Assembly (NCBI GenBank): GCA_964565645.1
Contig: CAZMFQ010000009.1
Coordinates: 70,369-134,368 of the forward strand
Direction of reading: 5' to 3'
Length of the DNA stretch: 64,000 nucleotides
Source of the DNA: JAHIQC01 sp964565645
GTDB taxonomy: Bacteria; Actinomycetota; Coriobacteriia; Anaerosomatales; JAHIQC01
In this document: one piece after another, positions 25,444 through 34,213 of the stretch
How the letters are laid out: every line of letters begins with the position of its first letter
Numbering within the stretch: position 1 is the stretch's first letter
Notes under the pieces: generated by a model
The model's database searches: none
Seen by the model: the letters and a program-made list of their open reading frames with translations, nothing else
Told to the model about the DNA's origin: nothing
Program-made: the position numbers and the translations under genes

Positions 25444-26517
25444 ATGCTGCTCACCAACCGCGCGACCCTGACCCAGTACCTCATCGAGCGCCGTCGCCAC
25501 CGTCCCGAGGCGACCGGTGACTTCAACGAGCTCGTCCTCCAGGTCGCGCTCGTGTGCAAGAGCATCGCGAGCAAGGTCGCCCACGGATCGCTGCACCAGC
25601 TCCTGGGCGGGTCACAGGGCGAGAACGTGCAGGGCGAGGACCAGAAGATGCTCGACGTGCTCGCCAACGAGCTGTTCATCCGCACCACCGAGTGGGCGGG
25701 CGTGGTCGCGGGCATGGCTTCCGAGGAGATGGAAGCGCCCTACACGCTTCCCGATGGCATGCCGCGCGGCAAGTACCTGCTGTTGTTCGACCCGCTCGAC
25801 GGCTCGAGCAACATCGACGTCAACGTCGCCGTCGGCTCGATCTTCTCGATCCTGTGCGCGCCGCACGCCGGGCAGGACCCCGCGCTCGAGGACTTCCTGC
25901 AGCCCGGCGTGACCCAGGTCGCCGCCGGCTACGCGATCTACGGGCCCGCGACGATGCTCGTGCTCTCGGTGGGCCAGGGCACCGTCGGGTTCACACTCGA
26001 CCCCGAGACCGGCGAGTTCTTTCTCACGCACCCCGAGCTGCGCGTGCCCGACTCCACCCATGAGTTCGCGATCAACGCCTCCAACAGCCGTTTCTGGGAG
26101 CCGCCGATCAAGCGCTACGTCGACGAGTGCCTCGCGGGCAAGACCGGTCCGCGCGGCAAGGACTTCAACACGCGCTGGATCGCCTCCCTCGTGGCCGAGA
26201 CCCACCGCATCCTGATGCGCGGCGGCGTGTTCCTCTACCCGCGCGACACGAAAGACCCCACGCGTGCCGGCCGCCTGCGCCTGCTCTACGAGTGCAACCC
26301 GATCGGCATGATCATTGAGCAAGCCGGGGGCCGCGCGAGCACCGGCGAGGGCCCCGTGCTCGAAGTGGCGCCGGACTCGTTGCACCAGCGCATCGGGTTC
26401 GTGTTCGGCTCCGCCGAAGAAGTCGAGCTCATCGAGCGCTACCACGCCGAGCCCGCCGACGAGGACACGTCCGAGTTCAGCGAGTCGCTCTTCAACAGCC
26501 GAGGACTGTTCCGCTAG
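25444..26517 (+). CDS. fbp: Fructose-1,6-bisphosphatase class I
   Basis: A 357-residue phosphatase making fructose-6-phosphate in the Calvin cycle and gluconeogenesis. The metal site LLLFDPLDGSSNIDVN, the upstream GENVQGEDQKMLD and ASEEME, and the substrate segment GRLRLLYECNPIGMIIEQAGG are all present and identify class I. GAGGAGG is 8 nt ahead of the ATG and spans the end of cbbX. The start is 3 nt after cbbX. It is probably the main Calvin-cycle FBPase. Confidence 0.96.
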   Translation: MLLTNRATLTQYLIERRRHRPEATGDFNELVLQVALVCKSIASKVAHGSLHQLLGGSQGENVQGEDQKMLDVLANELFIRTTEWAGVVAGMASEEMEAPYTLPDGMPRGKYLLLFDPLDGSSNIDVNVAVGSIFSILCAPHAGQDPALEDFLQPGVTQVAAGYAIYGPATMLVLSVGQGTVGFTLDPETGEFFLTHPELRVPDSTHEFAINASNSRFWEPPIKRYVDECLAGKTGPRGKDFNTRWIASLVAETHRILMRGGVFLYPRDTKDPTRAGRLRLLYECNPIGMIIEQAGGRASTGEGPVLEVAPDSLHQRIGFVFGSAEEVELIERYHAEPADEDTSEFSESLFNSRGLFR

Positions 26518-26562
26518 ACGACCTGACCGCGGCGTACGCGCCCGTTCGAAAGGACGCCCACG

Positions 26563-27444
26563 ATGTCCGAGAAGCATCCCATCATCGCGATCACCGGCTC
26601 GTCAGGCGCCGGCACCACGACCGTCCAGCGGACCTTCGAGCAGATCTTCCGGCGCGAGGACATCACCCCGGCCATCGTCGAGGGCGACAGCTTCCACCGC
26701 TACGACCGCGCCGAGATGAAGGCCCTACTGGCCGAGGACCAGAAGCAGGGAGGCCACCTGAGCCACTTCGGCCCGGAGGCGAACCGCTTCGAGGACCTCG
26801 AGGCGCTGTTCAAGACCTACAGCGAGTCCGGCTCCGGCTCGGCGCGCAAGTACCTCCACGACGCCGAGGAGGCGGAGCCCTTTGCGCAGGAGCCGGGGAC
26901 CTTCACGCCCTGGACTCCCCTGCCGCCCGGCTCGGACCTGCTGTTCTACGAGGGACTGCACGGCGCGGTCGTCACCGACAGCGTGAACGTCGCGCAGTAC
27001 CCGGACCTGCTGATCGGCGTGGTGCCGGTCATCAACCTCGAGTGGATCCAGAAGATCAACCGCGACTGCCGCTACCGGGGCTACTCGACCGAGGCGGTCA
27101 CCGACGTGATCCTGCGGCGGATGCCCGACTACGTGCACTACATCTGCCCGCAGTTCACCAAGACGCACGTGAACTTCCAGCGCGTGCCCATCGTGGACAC
27201 CTCCAACCCGTTCACCTCGCGCTCGATCCCGGCGCCCGACGAAAGCATGCTCGTGATCCGGTTCGCCGATCCCAAGGGAATCGACTTTCCCTACCTGCTC
27301 TCGATGTTGCACGATTCGTTCATGTCGCGCGCCAACACCATCGTGGCGCCCGGCGGCAAGATGGACCTCGCGATGCAACTCATCTTCACCCCGTTCATCC
27401 TGCGCATGAACGAACGGCGCAAGAAGGCACTCGCACGCGGCTGA
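26563..27444 (+). CDS. prk: Phosphoribulokinase
   Basis: A 293-residue bacterial class-I phosphoribulokinase that makes ribulose-1,5-bisphosphate, the enzyme diagnostic of the Calvin cycle. The P-loop is GSSGAGTTT, followed by VEGDSFHRYDR, HFGPEANRF and LLFYEGLHGAVV. The C-terminal half has KINRDCRYRGYSTEAVTD. With form I RuBisCO in the same operon, it makes a CO2-fixing role certain in principle and rules out a purely nucleotide-salvage RuBisCO. An AAGGA site is 8 nt from the ATG. Confidence 0.96.
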   Translation: MSEKHPIIAITGSSGAGTTTVQRTFEQIFRREDITPAIVEGDSFHRYDRAEMKALLAEDQKQGGHLSHFGPEANRFEDLEALFKTYSESGSGSARKYLHDAEEAEPFAQEPGTFTPWTPLPPGSDLLFYEGLHGAVVTDSVNVAQYPDLLIGVVPVINLEWIQKINRDCRYRGYSTEAVTDVILRRMPDYVHYICPQFTKTHVNFQRVPIVDTSNPFTSRSIPAPDESMLVIRFADPKGIDFPYLLSMLHDSFMSRANTIVAPGGKMDLAMQLIFTPFILRMNERRKKALARG

Positions 27445-27456
27445 GAGGACACAGAC

Positions 27457-28500
27457 ATGGCGCTCGTCTCCGTACGGCAACTGCTCGACCACGCGGCCGA
27501 GAACGGCTACGGCCTTCCCGCATTCAACGTCAACGACATGGAGCAGATACAGGCGATCATGCAGGCCGCCGAGGAGACGGACAGCCCCGTCATACTCCAG
27601 AGCTCGGCCGGCGCGCGCACGTACGCGGGCGAGCCGTTCCTGCGCAAGCTGCTGGAGGCCGCTGTCGAGACCTGGCCCAAGGTCCCGGTCGCGATGCACC
27701 TCGACCACGGGGCGAGCCCCGCGATCTGCCAGCGCGCGATCCGCTCGGGGTTCCAGAGCGTGATGATGGACGGTTCGCTGCTCACCGACGCCAAGACGCC
27801 AGCTTCCTTCGAGTACAACGTCGAAGTCACCCGCAAGGTCGTGGAGATGGCGCACGCCGTGGGCGTGACGGTCGAAGGTGAGCTCGGAGTCCTCGGCTCA
27901 CTGGAGACCGGCGAGGCCGGCAAGGAAGACGGTGTGGGCGCCGAGGGCGAGCTCTCGCGCGAGATGCTGCTCACCGACCCCGAGCAGGCGGCGCAGTTCG
28001 TGGCAGCCACCGGCTGCGACGCGCTCGCGATCGCGATCGGCACGAGCCACGGCGCGTACAAGTTCACGCGCAAGCCCACCGGCGACATCCTCGCGATCGA
28101 CCGCGTGAAGGAGATTCACGCCCGCATCCCCGAGACGCATCTCGTGATGCACGGCTCATCGAGCGTGCCCCAAGAGTGGCTCGAGATCATCCGCGAGTAC
28201 GGCGGGCAGATGCGTGAGACCTACGGCGTACCGGTCGAGGAGATCGTCGAGGGCATCAAGCACGGTGTGCGCAAAGTGAACATCGACACCGACATCCGGC
28301 TCGCGATGACCGGAGCCATGCGCCGTGCGATGCATGAGGACCCGAGCCAGTTCGACCCGCGCGCGTTTCTCAAGGCCGCCCGCAACGCGGCCAAGGACCT
28401 GTGCGCCGAGCGCTACGAGGCCTTCGGGGCTGCGGGCATGGGCAGCCGCATCGTGCCCGTGCCGCTCGGGGAGATGGCGGCGCGGTACGAGCGGGGGTAG
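27457..28500 (+). CDS. fba: Fructose-bisphosphate aldolase class II (CbbA type)
   Basis: A 347-residue zinc aldolase. The first zinc ligand is in HLDHGASP, followed by VEGELGVLG, the second in IGTSHGAYKF and the third in VMHGSSSVPQ. The sequence MRETYGVPVEEIVEGIKHGVRKVNIDTDIR is typical of the long Calvin-cycle (CbbA) subclass, which may also act on sedoheptulose bisphosphate. GAGG is 8 nt before the ATG. It is the last gene of the operon and converges with the RHS immunity gene. Confidence 0.95.
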   Translation: MALVSVRQLLDHAAENGYGLPAFNVNDMEQIQAIMQAAEETDSPVILQSSAGARTYAGEPFLRKLLEAAVETWPKVPVAMHLDHGASPAICQRAIRSGFQSVMMDGSLLTDAKTPASFEYNVEVTRKVVEMAHAVGVTVEGELGVLGSLETGEAGKEDGVGAEGELSREMLLTDPEQAAQFVAATGCDALAIAIGTSHGAYKFTRKPTGDILAIDRVKEIHARIPETHLVMHGSSSVPQEWLEIIREYGGQMRETYGVPVEEIVEGIKHGVRKVNIDTDIRLAMTGAMRRAMHEDPSQFDPRAFLKAARNAAKDLCAERYEAFGAAGMGSRIVPVPLGEMAARYERG

Positions 28501-28531
28501 CGAAGGGACTCACCGCGATCGCAGTAGATTC

Positions 28532-28978
28532 TCATTCGCTAACCAGGAGATACCAATGCTCTGCGAGTCGCTCAACGCTTGTGCCAGTAGGCGCTGCTGC
28601 GTCGTCTGCGGTGTAGTAGATCTCCCGCGCAGAGCCAAGAATCCCCCTGAATGTGTAGAAACCTACAGCGTCAGCGTTGCCGCCATTCTCAGACACGAAC
28701 ACTTCGCCATCCGCCGATAGCGTGGCGAACTCCTTGGGCAGTCGCATGTGGTCGAAGCTGAGCACGGATGTCCCGTGGTCACTCAGTTCATCGTCTACCC
28801 ACTGAACGGCTGCTTCGTACTCGTCGCGGTTGTCAAAGAACTGCTGCTTGTCCCGATCATCCTGAAGGCCGGCGCAACCCGCACAGAACGCTAGAAGTAA
28901 GACCGCCAGCGCCAGCTTGGAGGCTGCGGCTGCGGAATGCCGTTGCATCCGCCGGGCCTCACCCAAGCTCTCACGCAT
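28532..28978 (-). CDS. Putative lipoprotein, possible immunity protein for the RHS toxin
   Basis: A 148-residue protein with an N-terminal membrane signal (LALAVLLLAFCAGCAG) that ends in a cysteine consistent with a lipobox. The remainder is soluble and acidic, with no family I recognise. The ATG at 28978 overlaps the stop of the RHS gene by 8 nt, so it is translated right after the toxin. In polymorphic toxin loci the gene after the toxin is normally its immunity protein. Being a lipoprotein, it would protect outside the cytoplasmic membrane, but this role is inferred from position alone. Confidence 0.5.
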   Translation of the reverse strand: MRESLGEARRMQRHSAAAASKLALAVLLLAFCAGCAGLQDDRDKQQFFDNRDEYEAAVQWVDDELSDHGTSVLSFDHMRLPKEFATLSADGEVFVSENGGNADAVGFYTFRGILGSAREIYYTADDAAAPTGTSVERLAEHWYLLVSE

Positions 28979-31571
28979 ACAGCCACCATCCGTAAGATTT
29001 CCCGTTGCCCGCACGCACGTACATGTTGGGCAGTCCCCCGCGCGCCGCTCGATATACGACCCTAGCTCGGGGCGAGTACGCGTATGTGTCGTACCCATAG
29101 TCAATCCAGAAGTTGTTGTCTATTTCGTGGCGAACCTGCTCCCAGGTCCGACTACCATTCACCCCGACCAGGGATGCGATGCCCTTTGCCCCTCCGCGGG
29201 GGAACATGACTGATGAGAGCACGTAGCCATAGTGTATGTTGCCCCAATCATCGAGGCTGATGTTCTGTCGGCCGAACTTGAACACATGATCTGTGCGATG
29301 TCCCGAATACTTATTCGCGACGTCGGCCTTGAAGTCCCAAGGCCCACCTGTCTGTACCAGGCCCTTGAACCACAGGAGCCAGCCCCCGAACGCCTGTGCG
29401 ATGTTGTAGTGAAGGAGATTGTACATCAGCTTCTCGCTGGCATACCCCGCATTGACCTGCATCATCTCCCACATCTTCTCCCATTCATCGACTCTGGGAC
29501 GCAGTGTGACGGCCTTTGCCCACATCCCGCTCGGATCCACGGCGCCTACCGGATCCCCACCACAGTACTGATATGCGCTCTCCTCACCGTCCGCCTTCGC
29601 AGGGTCCTTCGACAGGAGCTGTCTCGTGGCCGGATCGTAGGTCCTTGCTGACAAGTAGTGCAGCCCCGAGTGTCCATCAAAGCAGTAGCCCGCGTAGCGC
29701 AGCGGCTGCCTCTCGAGGATCCTAGCTGCTGTCACGGCATCGATCGAACCAGCAGCGACCGACGTGCATGCTTCTGACCGGTGCGTCCCCCACGCGTCGT
29801 AGCCGTAGGCGGCGAAGGGACTCCCGCTCGTATTCCGTAGCTCGACCACATCGCCTCGGTCGGTCGTCACCATCACGAATGGAACGGCAGCATCCTGTTC
29901 GCTTCGGTACACACCAGCGTACGGACGTCCCTGACCGTCATACAGGTATGAGATCTTCCACACGTCGACGGCGCTCGTCCCTTCGATCGTGCGGGTCGCC
30001 GCAAGCGATAGAAGCGACAGGCCCTCGTAGACGTAGCAGGTGTCGGTGGTGGTGGTGCCGTTGGCGGAAGGCTCGATCACCACTGAGGAGATTCGCTTCC
30101 CGGCGGCATCATACCCGTACGTCGCTGAGACTCCCTGCGACGTCGCGTAGCTCGCGAGACGTCCCGTCCCGGTGTAGCCAAACACCCGCTCTGTCGGGTT
30201 GGAAACAGGTCCCTGCGCCGTCCTCCAGCCGTTAGCCGAGTCGAACGCGAACGTGGTCTCGACGCTCCCGCCGACCTTGATGTTCTCCAGCCTGTTGCCT
30301 GCTCCATAGTGATAGGTCCTCGTGAGGACCCCGACCGTCTCGGTGGCGATGTTGCCCGCTGCATCGAACACGTAGGTCGCAGACCCCGACGTAGTATCGG
30401 ATGCCAGTCGCCCAGTCGCGGTGTACGTGTACGCAGCCGCAACGGAGTTCGCGAGCGGGAGTGTGCCTGTGTCGGCAATCTTGCGCCCGCTTGAGTCGTC
30501 GTACTCGTATCCGATGGTAGAAGTCTCGATCGACGTCGAGAGCAGCTTGCCGTCTTCATCCGCAAACGTACGAACGAAATCGGTATCCCCCACCATCCAA
30601 CCGGTCTCGCGTCTCACTGTATCGGTCCCTGTCACCGAGCGCGTGAGTGTGGAAGTACCGTCAAGTGCGGTCACGCGCGAGATCTCGACCCCGCTCGCAT
30701 CGACGGTCGCGGTGGTCGTCACTCCGCCGTAGCGCGTCACCAGTGTCGTTGATTGCCCCGGAGCCGACGGGTAGATGAACTCCCGGTGGACTCCCGTGAG
30801 CCCGTCGTCGGTCGCGGCGGTGCGGCCAAGTGAATCGTATGTCGTATCCGTGTGGCGCACGTCGCCCGCAGCAGTGGTATGCACTTCTTCGCACGTCTGT
30901 CCGAACTCATCGAAACGGCTGCGCACGGCAGCGCCATCAGGATCGGTTGTCGACAGCACGTGGCCCGCTGGGTCGAAGGCGGTTCGCGTCGTCTTGCCCG
31001 CCACCGTGCTCGCGGTGACGCGACCGGCGGCATCGCAGGTGCTTGAAGACTCGATCCCGTCCGCATCGACAGTGGACAGCACCTGTCCGAGCACGTTGTA
31101 GCTCGTGGTCGAGGCGGTGGGGTTGCCCGCACCAGTGACAGAGATCTGGCGCGAAAGCAGGTCGAAGGTGAAAGTGGTGCTCACGCCGTCGGCCGTCGTG
31201 CTCGAAACCGTGCGACCCCCCAGGTCGTTTCGGGTAGTGGTGGTACCGTCCTGCGTGGTCGTCGAGACTTGATTGCCGGCATCGTCGTAGACGTAAGTCG
31301 CATACGTGCCATCGGGGTTGTCGACTCTCGCTGTCGTGCCATCAGCATTGTAGGTATAGCGCGTCGGGGTGGTCGTGCCTGGAGCGGTAGAACTCAAGAG
31401 CTGCCCGTATGCGTCATAGCTCGAGATGCTCGCATTTGCCGCGATGTGGGAATCGAGCCCCTCGCCCCACTGCGCCACGACGTTACCGCGTGCATCGTAT
31501 CTGCTCTCTGAGGGCAGACCGCCGGTGAGCGCGTCGTCGGAGCTCAGCTCACGTCCGAGCCCGTCGAACAC
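28971..31571 (-). pseudogene. RHS/YD-repeat protein with C-terminal toxin domain, 5'-truncated
   Basis: About 866 residues of RHS repeats: many YDxxGN or FDxxGR motifs, then the DPSGMW core junction preceded by YLSARTYDPATRQLLSKDPAKADG. The last ~160 residues form a variable toxin domain with GPWDFK, a His-rich HRTDHVFKFG and DDWGNIHYGY, which resembles polymorphic toxin type 44. Homology to RHS proteins begins abruptly at HVFDGLGRE. The preceding DNA belongs, in another frame, to an AbiEii gene, so signal peptide, N-terminal repeats and secretion modules are missing. GTG at 31571 could start it by coupling to the AbiEii stop. The repeats are less GC-rich than the surrounding genes. Confidence 0.75.
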
Positions 31572-31576
31572 ATGCG

Positions 31577-31828
31577 TCAGTTGTCGATGTTGCCAAGGAA
31601 GTCGATGTCGCGGGTGGGTCGGCCAAGTGGAGTGCCCCACGCGCGAAGCATGATCGCGCCCTTCACGATGAGGCGATCTGCCCACTCCGTTTGTGCGAGC
31701 CGGTAGAGGAACCGTTCGATCGCGAAGTACTGGAGCACCTGGTCGTATGAGTCCCCGCTCGCCTTCGCTTCGTTCAGTAGGCGCGCACGAACGGACGCGG
31801 GTACGTTCTTCAGTTCCCGCTGACTCAT
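31577..31828 (-). pseudogene. AbiEii-type nucleotidyltransferase toxin, truncated
   Basis: Only 83 residues of a protein that is normally about 250-300. The part present is the beginning of the AbiEii/type IV toxin nucleotidyltransferase domain, with FIxKGG-like LIVKGAIML and the PTRDIDFLG motif holding the catalytic DxD residues. The frame then stops (TGA at 31577) at the exact point where RHS sequence begins. Its start overlaps the AbiEi antitoxin stop by 4 nt. The nucleotidyltransferase fold cannot be complete, so the toxin should be dead. Confidence 0.8.
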
Positions 31829-32442
31829 TCCATCGCCTCAAAGTACGGACGCACGACCTTGGAGACACGGTCAATCTCAGCGTAGTCCATGATTGCATCG
31901 CGTGTGGCTTTGCGGCTGCGCACCGTCTCTCGGAGTGCCTCGAGAGCGACATCGAGCCCGATCTTGTTCCTGAACTTGAAGCAGTCGGCAACCGTCTTGG
32001 CAGGGTTGAACACCCTCACCGTGGTGCCGCCGATGGAGTGCTCTTCAATCCCCGCCGTGAGTGCATCGCCGGACATTCGATACACGCGAACGGGCGGGTA
32101 GTCGAGCTTGGGCCGCCTATCCTTTGGCCCGATGGCGATGCTCACTCCGGAGGGAATCTGAGTTCCGATCTCATGGAAATCCAGCGCGCTCACGAGGCAG
32201 AGCACTGCGCCTGGCGCGCGCTCCGCGACCGCAACAACGTCGTACTTGCTCGGCCCTTGGAGTTCAGTGAGTCGGTACACACCTCGAGTAAGCTGCTCGA
32301 GAAGCTCCGCATCCCGCATTCCATACAGCGTCGAGTAGTGCACACCTCGCTCCGCGGCCTCGCGCGTCCTGAGCGTGCCGCCGGCTTGCCTGAACACATC
32401 CGCGGCGTGCCTGATCGCATTCTCTGATGGAAGTCGCTTCAT
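31825..32442 (-). CDS. AbiEi-type antitoxin/transcriptional regulator
   Basis: A 205-residue protein of the AbiEi antitoxin family. It has an N-terminal winged helix (ADVFRQAGGTLRTREAAERGVHYSTL) and the C-terminal domain, with VCLVSALDFHEIGT-like and TVRVFNPAKTVADCFKFRNKIG segments. AbiEi represses the operon and neutralises AbiEii. The start at 32442 (MKRLPSE) is chosen for family agreement; upstream in-frame starts exist to 32499. It is intact although its partner is truncated. Confidence 0.85.
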   Translation of the reverse strand: MKRLPSENAIRHAADVFRQAGGTLRTREAAERGVHYSTLYGMRDAELLEQLTRGVYRLTELQGPSKYDVVAVAERAPGAVLCLVSALDFHEIGTQIPSGVSIAIGPKDRRPKLDYPPVRVYRMSGDALTAGIEEHSIGGTTVRVFNPAKTVADCFKFRNKIGLDVALEALRETVRSRKATRDAIMDYAEIDRVSKVVRPYFEAME

Positions 32443-32554
32443 GAGGTCATTGTGATAGATATGTCGGACATTGTGAACATCTTCCGACGTTTTCATCACA
32501 CGTATGGCGCGTCGTGATGGACATGCTCGTAGGCGAACGGCTGCCGCGGATCCG

Positions 32555-32968
32555 CTAGGGCAGCAGTTCGATCGCCGCAGCGAAGGTCGGGCGGTAGCTC
32601 GCGAGTCGGCTGTCGAAGCTCAGGATGCGCGCGCAGCGCTGTCGCTCACATGCGGCAAGCAACGTGCAGTCCGCGAACCCGAATCCCGTGTCCGCATAGC
32701 GCAGATCGATCTCGCGGGCGATCTCGAGCAGTTCGGCGTCGGCCTGGACGATCTCGATTCCCGAACGCATGAACGCATCCCAGAACGAACGCTGGGCGTC
32801 GATTCCCACGCGCGCACCAAGAAAGCCCATGGTCTCGCCGAGGATAGTCGCAGGAACGCCTATGCCGCCGGGTGCATGCGACTGCAGTGCGTCGGCCGCA
32901 GTGGCGTGCAGTGACTCACGCGGACGAGCGGCGGCGATGAGCACGCTGGAATCCGCGAGCGCCCTCAC
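32555..32968 (-). CDS. PIN-domain toxin
   Basis: A 137-residue PIN-domain protein. The GTG at 32968 gives VRALADSSVLIAAARP, with the first Asp in the family position. A Glu in ILGETMGFLG and the Asp residues of YADTGFGFADCTLLAA complete the acidic site. The GTGA overlap with the upstream antitoxin gene (4 nt) fixes this start. It is likely a VapC-like ribonuclease and differs clearly from the PIN toxin at 7859. Confidence 0.82.
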   Translation of the reverse strand: MRALADSSVLIAAARPRESLHATAADALQSHAPGGIGVPATILGETMGFLGARVGIDAQRSFWDAFMRSGIEIVQADAELLEIAREIDLRYADTGFGFADCTLLAACERQRCARILSFDSRLASYRPTFAAAIELLP

Positions 32969-33237
32969 GGGCGGTTCTCCCGCTCCCACTCGCCGTCGGG
33001 CTCGAAGTACTCGGCCAGGCCGTCATCGACATGCAGGGCGAGGTCAGATTCGGGCCGGGCATCTTCGATGCAGCCGACGAGTGCCGAGATACTCACGGCA
33101 CGTTCCTCGGCATGCGTGGTTCGATACTCGGCGATCGCCTCACGGGCGATCTCGGCCATCGAGGTGCCGCGCGACTCCGCCTCGCGGGCGAGGTAGCGGT
33201 GCAGCTCCTCCGGCAGATACATCATGGTCTTCTTCAT
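32965..33237 (-). CDS. Ribbon-helix-helix antitoxin
   Basis: A 90-residue protein starting MKKTMMYLPEELHRYL, a CopG/Arc-type ribbon followed by EAESRGTSMAEIAREAIAEY, the two helices. The acidic C-terminal half should bind the PIN toxin. The start at 33237 puts the ribbon at the N-terminus; the longer in-frame ATG at 33276 would lie inside the operator. It overlaps the toxin gene by 4 nt. Confidence 0.82.
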   Translation of the reverse strand: MKKTMMYLPEELHRYLAREAESRGTSMAEIAREAIAEYRTTHAEERAVSISALVGCIEDARPESDLALHVDDGLAEYFEPDGEWERENRP

Positions 33238-33260
33238 GGTGACACGAGCATAGCACCAGC

Positions 33261-33291
33261 GTATGACATATGTCACTCATATATGTCATAC
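33261..33291. promoter_or_regulatory. Operator of the ribbon-helix-helix/PIN pair
   Basis: An 11-bp perfect inverted repeat, GTATGACATAT (33261-33271) and ATATGTCATAC (33281-33291). The left arm overlaps a second palindrome, TGACATATGTCA (33264-33275). The motif TGACATA thus occurs three times (two orientations), suited to cooperative binding of ribbon-helix-helix dimers just upstream of the antitoxin start. Confidence 0.7.
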
Positions 33292-33310
33292 GCTCGACGG
33301 GGTCTCGCCG

Positions 33311-34213
33311 CTACCCGCGCGACTCCTTGAAGCCCTCGCCGATCGCCTCGTGCACATCGGAGATGATGAGCAGTGCCCGCGGATCGAGCGTGTTGATGAT
33401 CGACTTGAGCGCATCGATCTCGGTCCGCGACACGACCACGAACAGCATCTCGCGGTCTTCGCCCGAGTACACGCCGCGCGCGCTGATGGCGGTACACCCC
33501 CGACCCAGGTCGTTGATGATCGCACTGGAGATGCGCTGCGATTCCTCGGAGATGATGAACGCGGCCTTCTCGACGGACAGGCCCTCGAGCACCAGGTCGA
33601 TGGTCGCGCCGGAGACGAAGATCGCGACCGCGCCATAGAGCGCGAGCTCGGGGCCGAACTTGAGGGCCGCGATGATGGTGACCACCGCGTCGGTGATGAG
33701 CATGAGTTGGCCCACGCCGAGCGGCACGCGCTTGGAGAGCAGCTGCGCGATGATGTCGGTGCCGCCGGTGTTGCCGCCCGCCTTGAACACGAGGCCGAGT
33801 CCGAGTCCGCACACCGCACCGCCGTAGAGCGCCGCGAGCAGGAAGTCATGCTCGGCGAGGTGCGGCGTGATCGGGGCGAACAGGTCGATCGCCAACGAGA
33901 GCCCGACGATGCCGTAGATCGTGCGCGCCGCGTAGCGCCAGCCGCGCGCCCGAAGCGCGAGCAGCAGCAGCGCGACGTTCATCACGAGCATCTGGATACC
34001 GATGGGCAGCGTGAGCCCGACGTCCTTGGCGGTGTAGTAGATGACGGTCGCGAGGCCGGAGACACCGCCGGCAGCGATCTTGTTCGGGATCAGGAACGCA
34101 TCGAGGCCCCAACCCGTGAGCACGATGCCCACGGTGATGAGCGTGTAGTCGCGCAGCCAGCGGTTGCGCAGGATGGCGTCGGGGCGCAGCTTGCGCGCGG
34201 CACTCGCGATCAT
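33311..34213 (-). CDS. YitT family membrane protein
   Basis: A 300-residue protein with five hydrophobic segments forming the YitT membrane domain (LIPNKIAAGGVSGLATVI, KAGGNTGGTDIIAQLL) and a C-terminal cytoplasmic DUF2179-like domain (GCTAISARGVYSGEDREML...DPRALLIISDVHEAIGEGF). The family is widespread and functionally uncharacterised. It overlaps the stop of the upstream PHP gene by 4 nt, so the two are co-translated. Confidence 0.9.
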   Translation of the reverse strand: MIASAARKLRPDAILRNRWLRDYTLITVGIVLTGWGLDAFLIPNKIAAGGVSGLATVIYYTAKDVGLTLPIGIQMLVMNVALLLLALRARGWRYAARTIYGIVGLSLAIDLFAPITPHLAEHDFLLAALYGGAVCGLGLGLVFKAGGNTGGTDIIAQLLSKRVPLGVGQLMLITDAVVTIIAALKFGPELALYGAVAIFVSGATIDLVLEGLSVEKAAFIISEESQRISSAIINDLGRGCTAISARGVYSGEDREMLFVVVSRTEIDALKSIINTLDPRALLIISDVHEAIGEGFKESRG

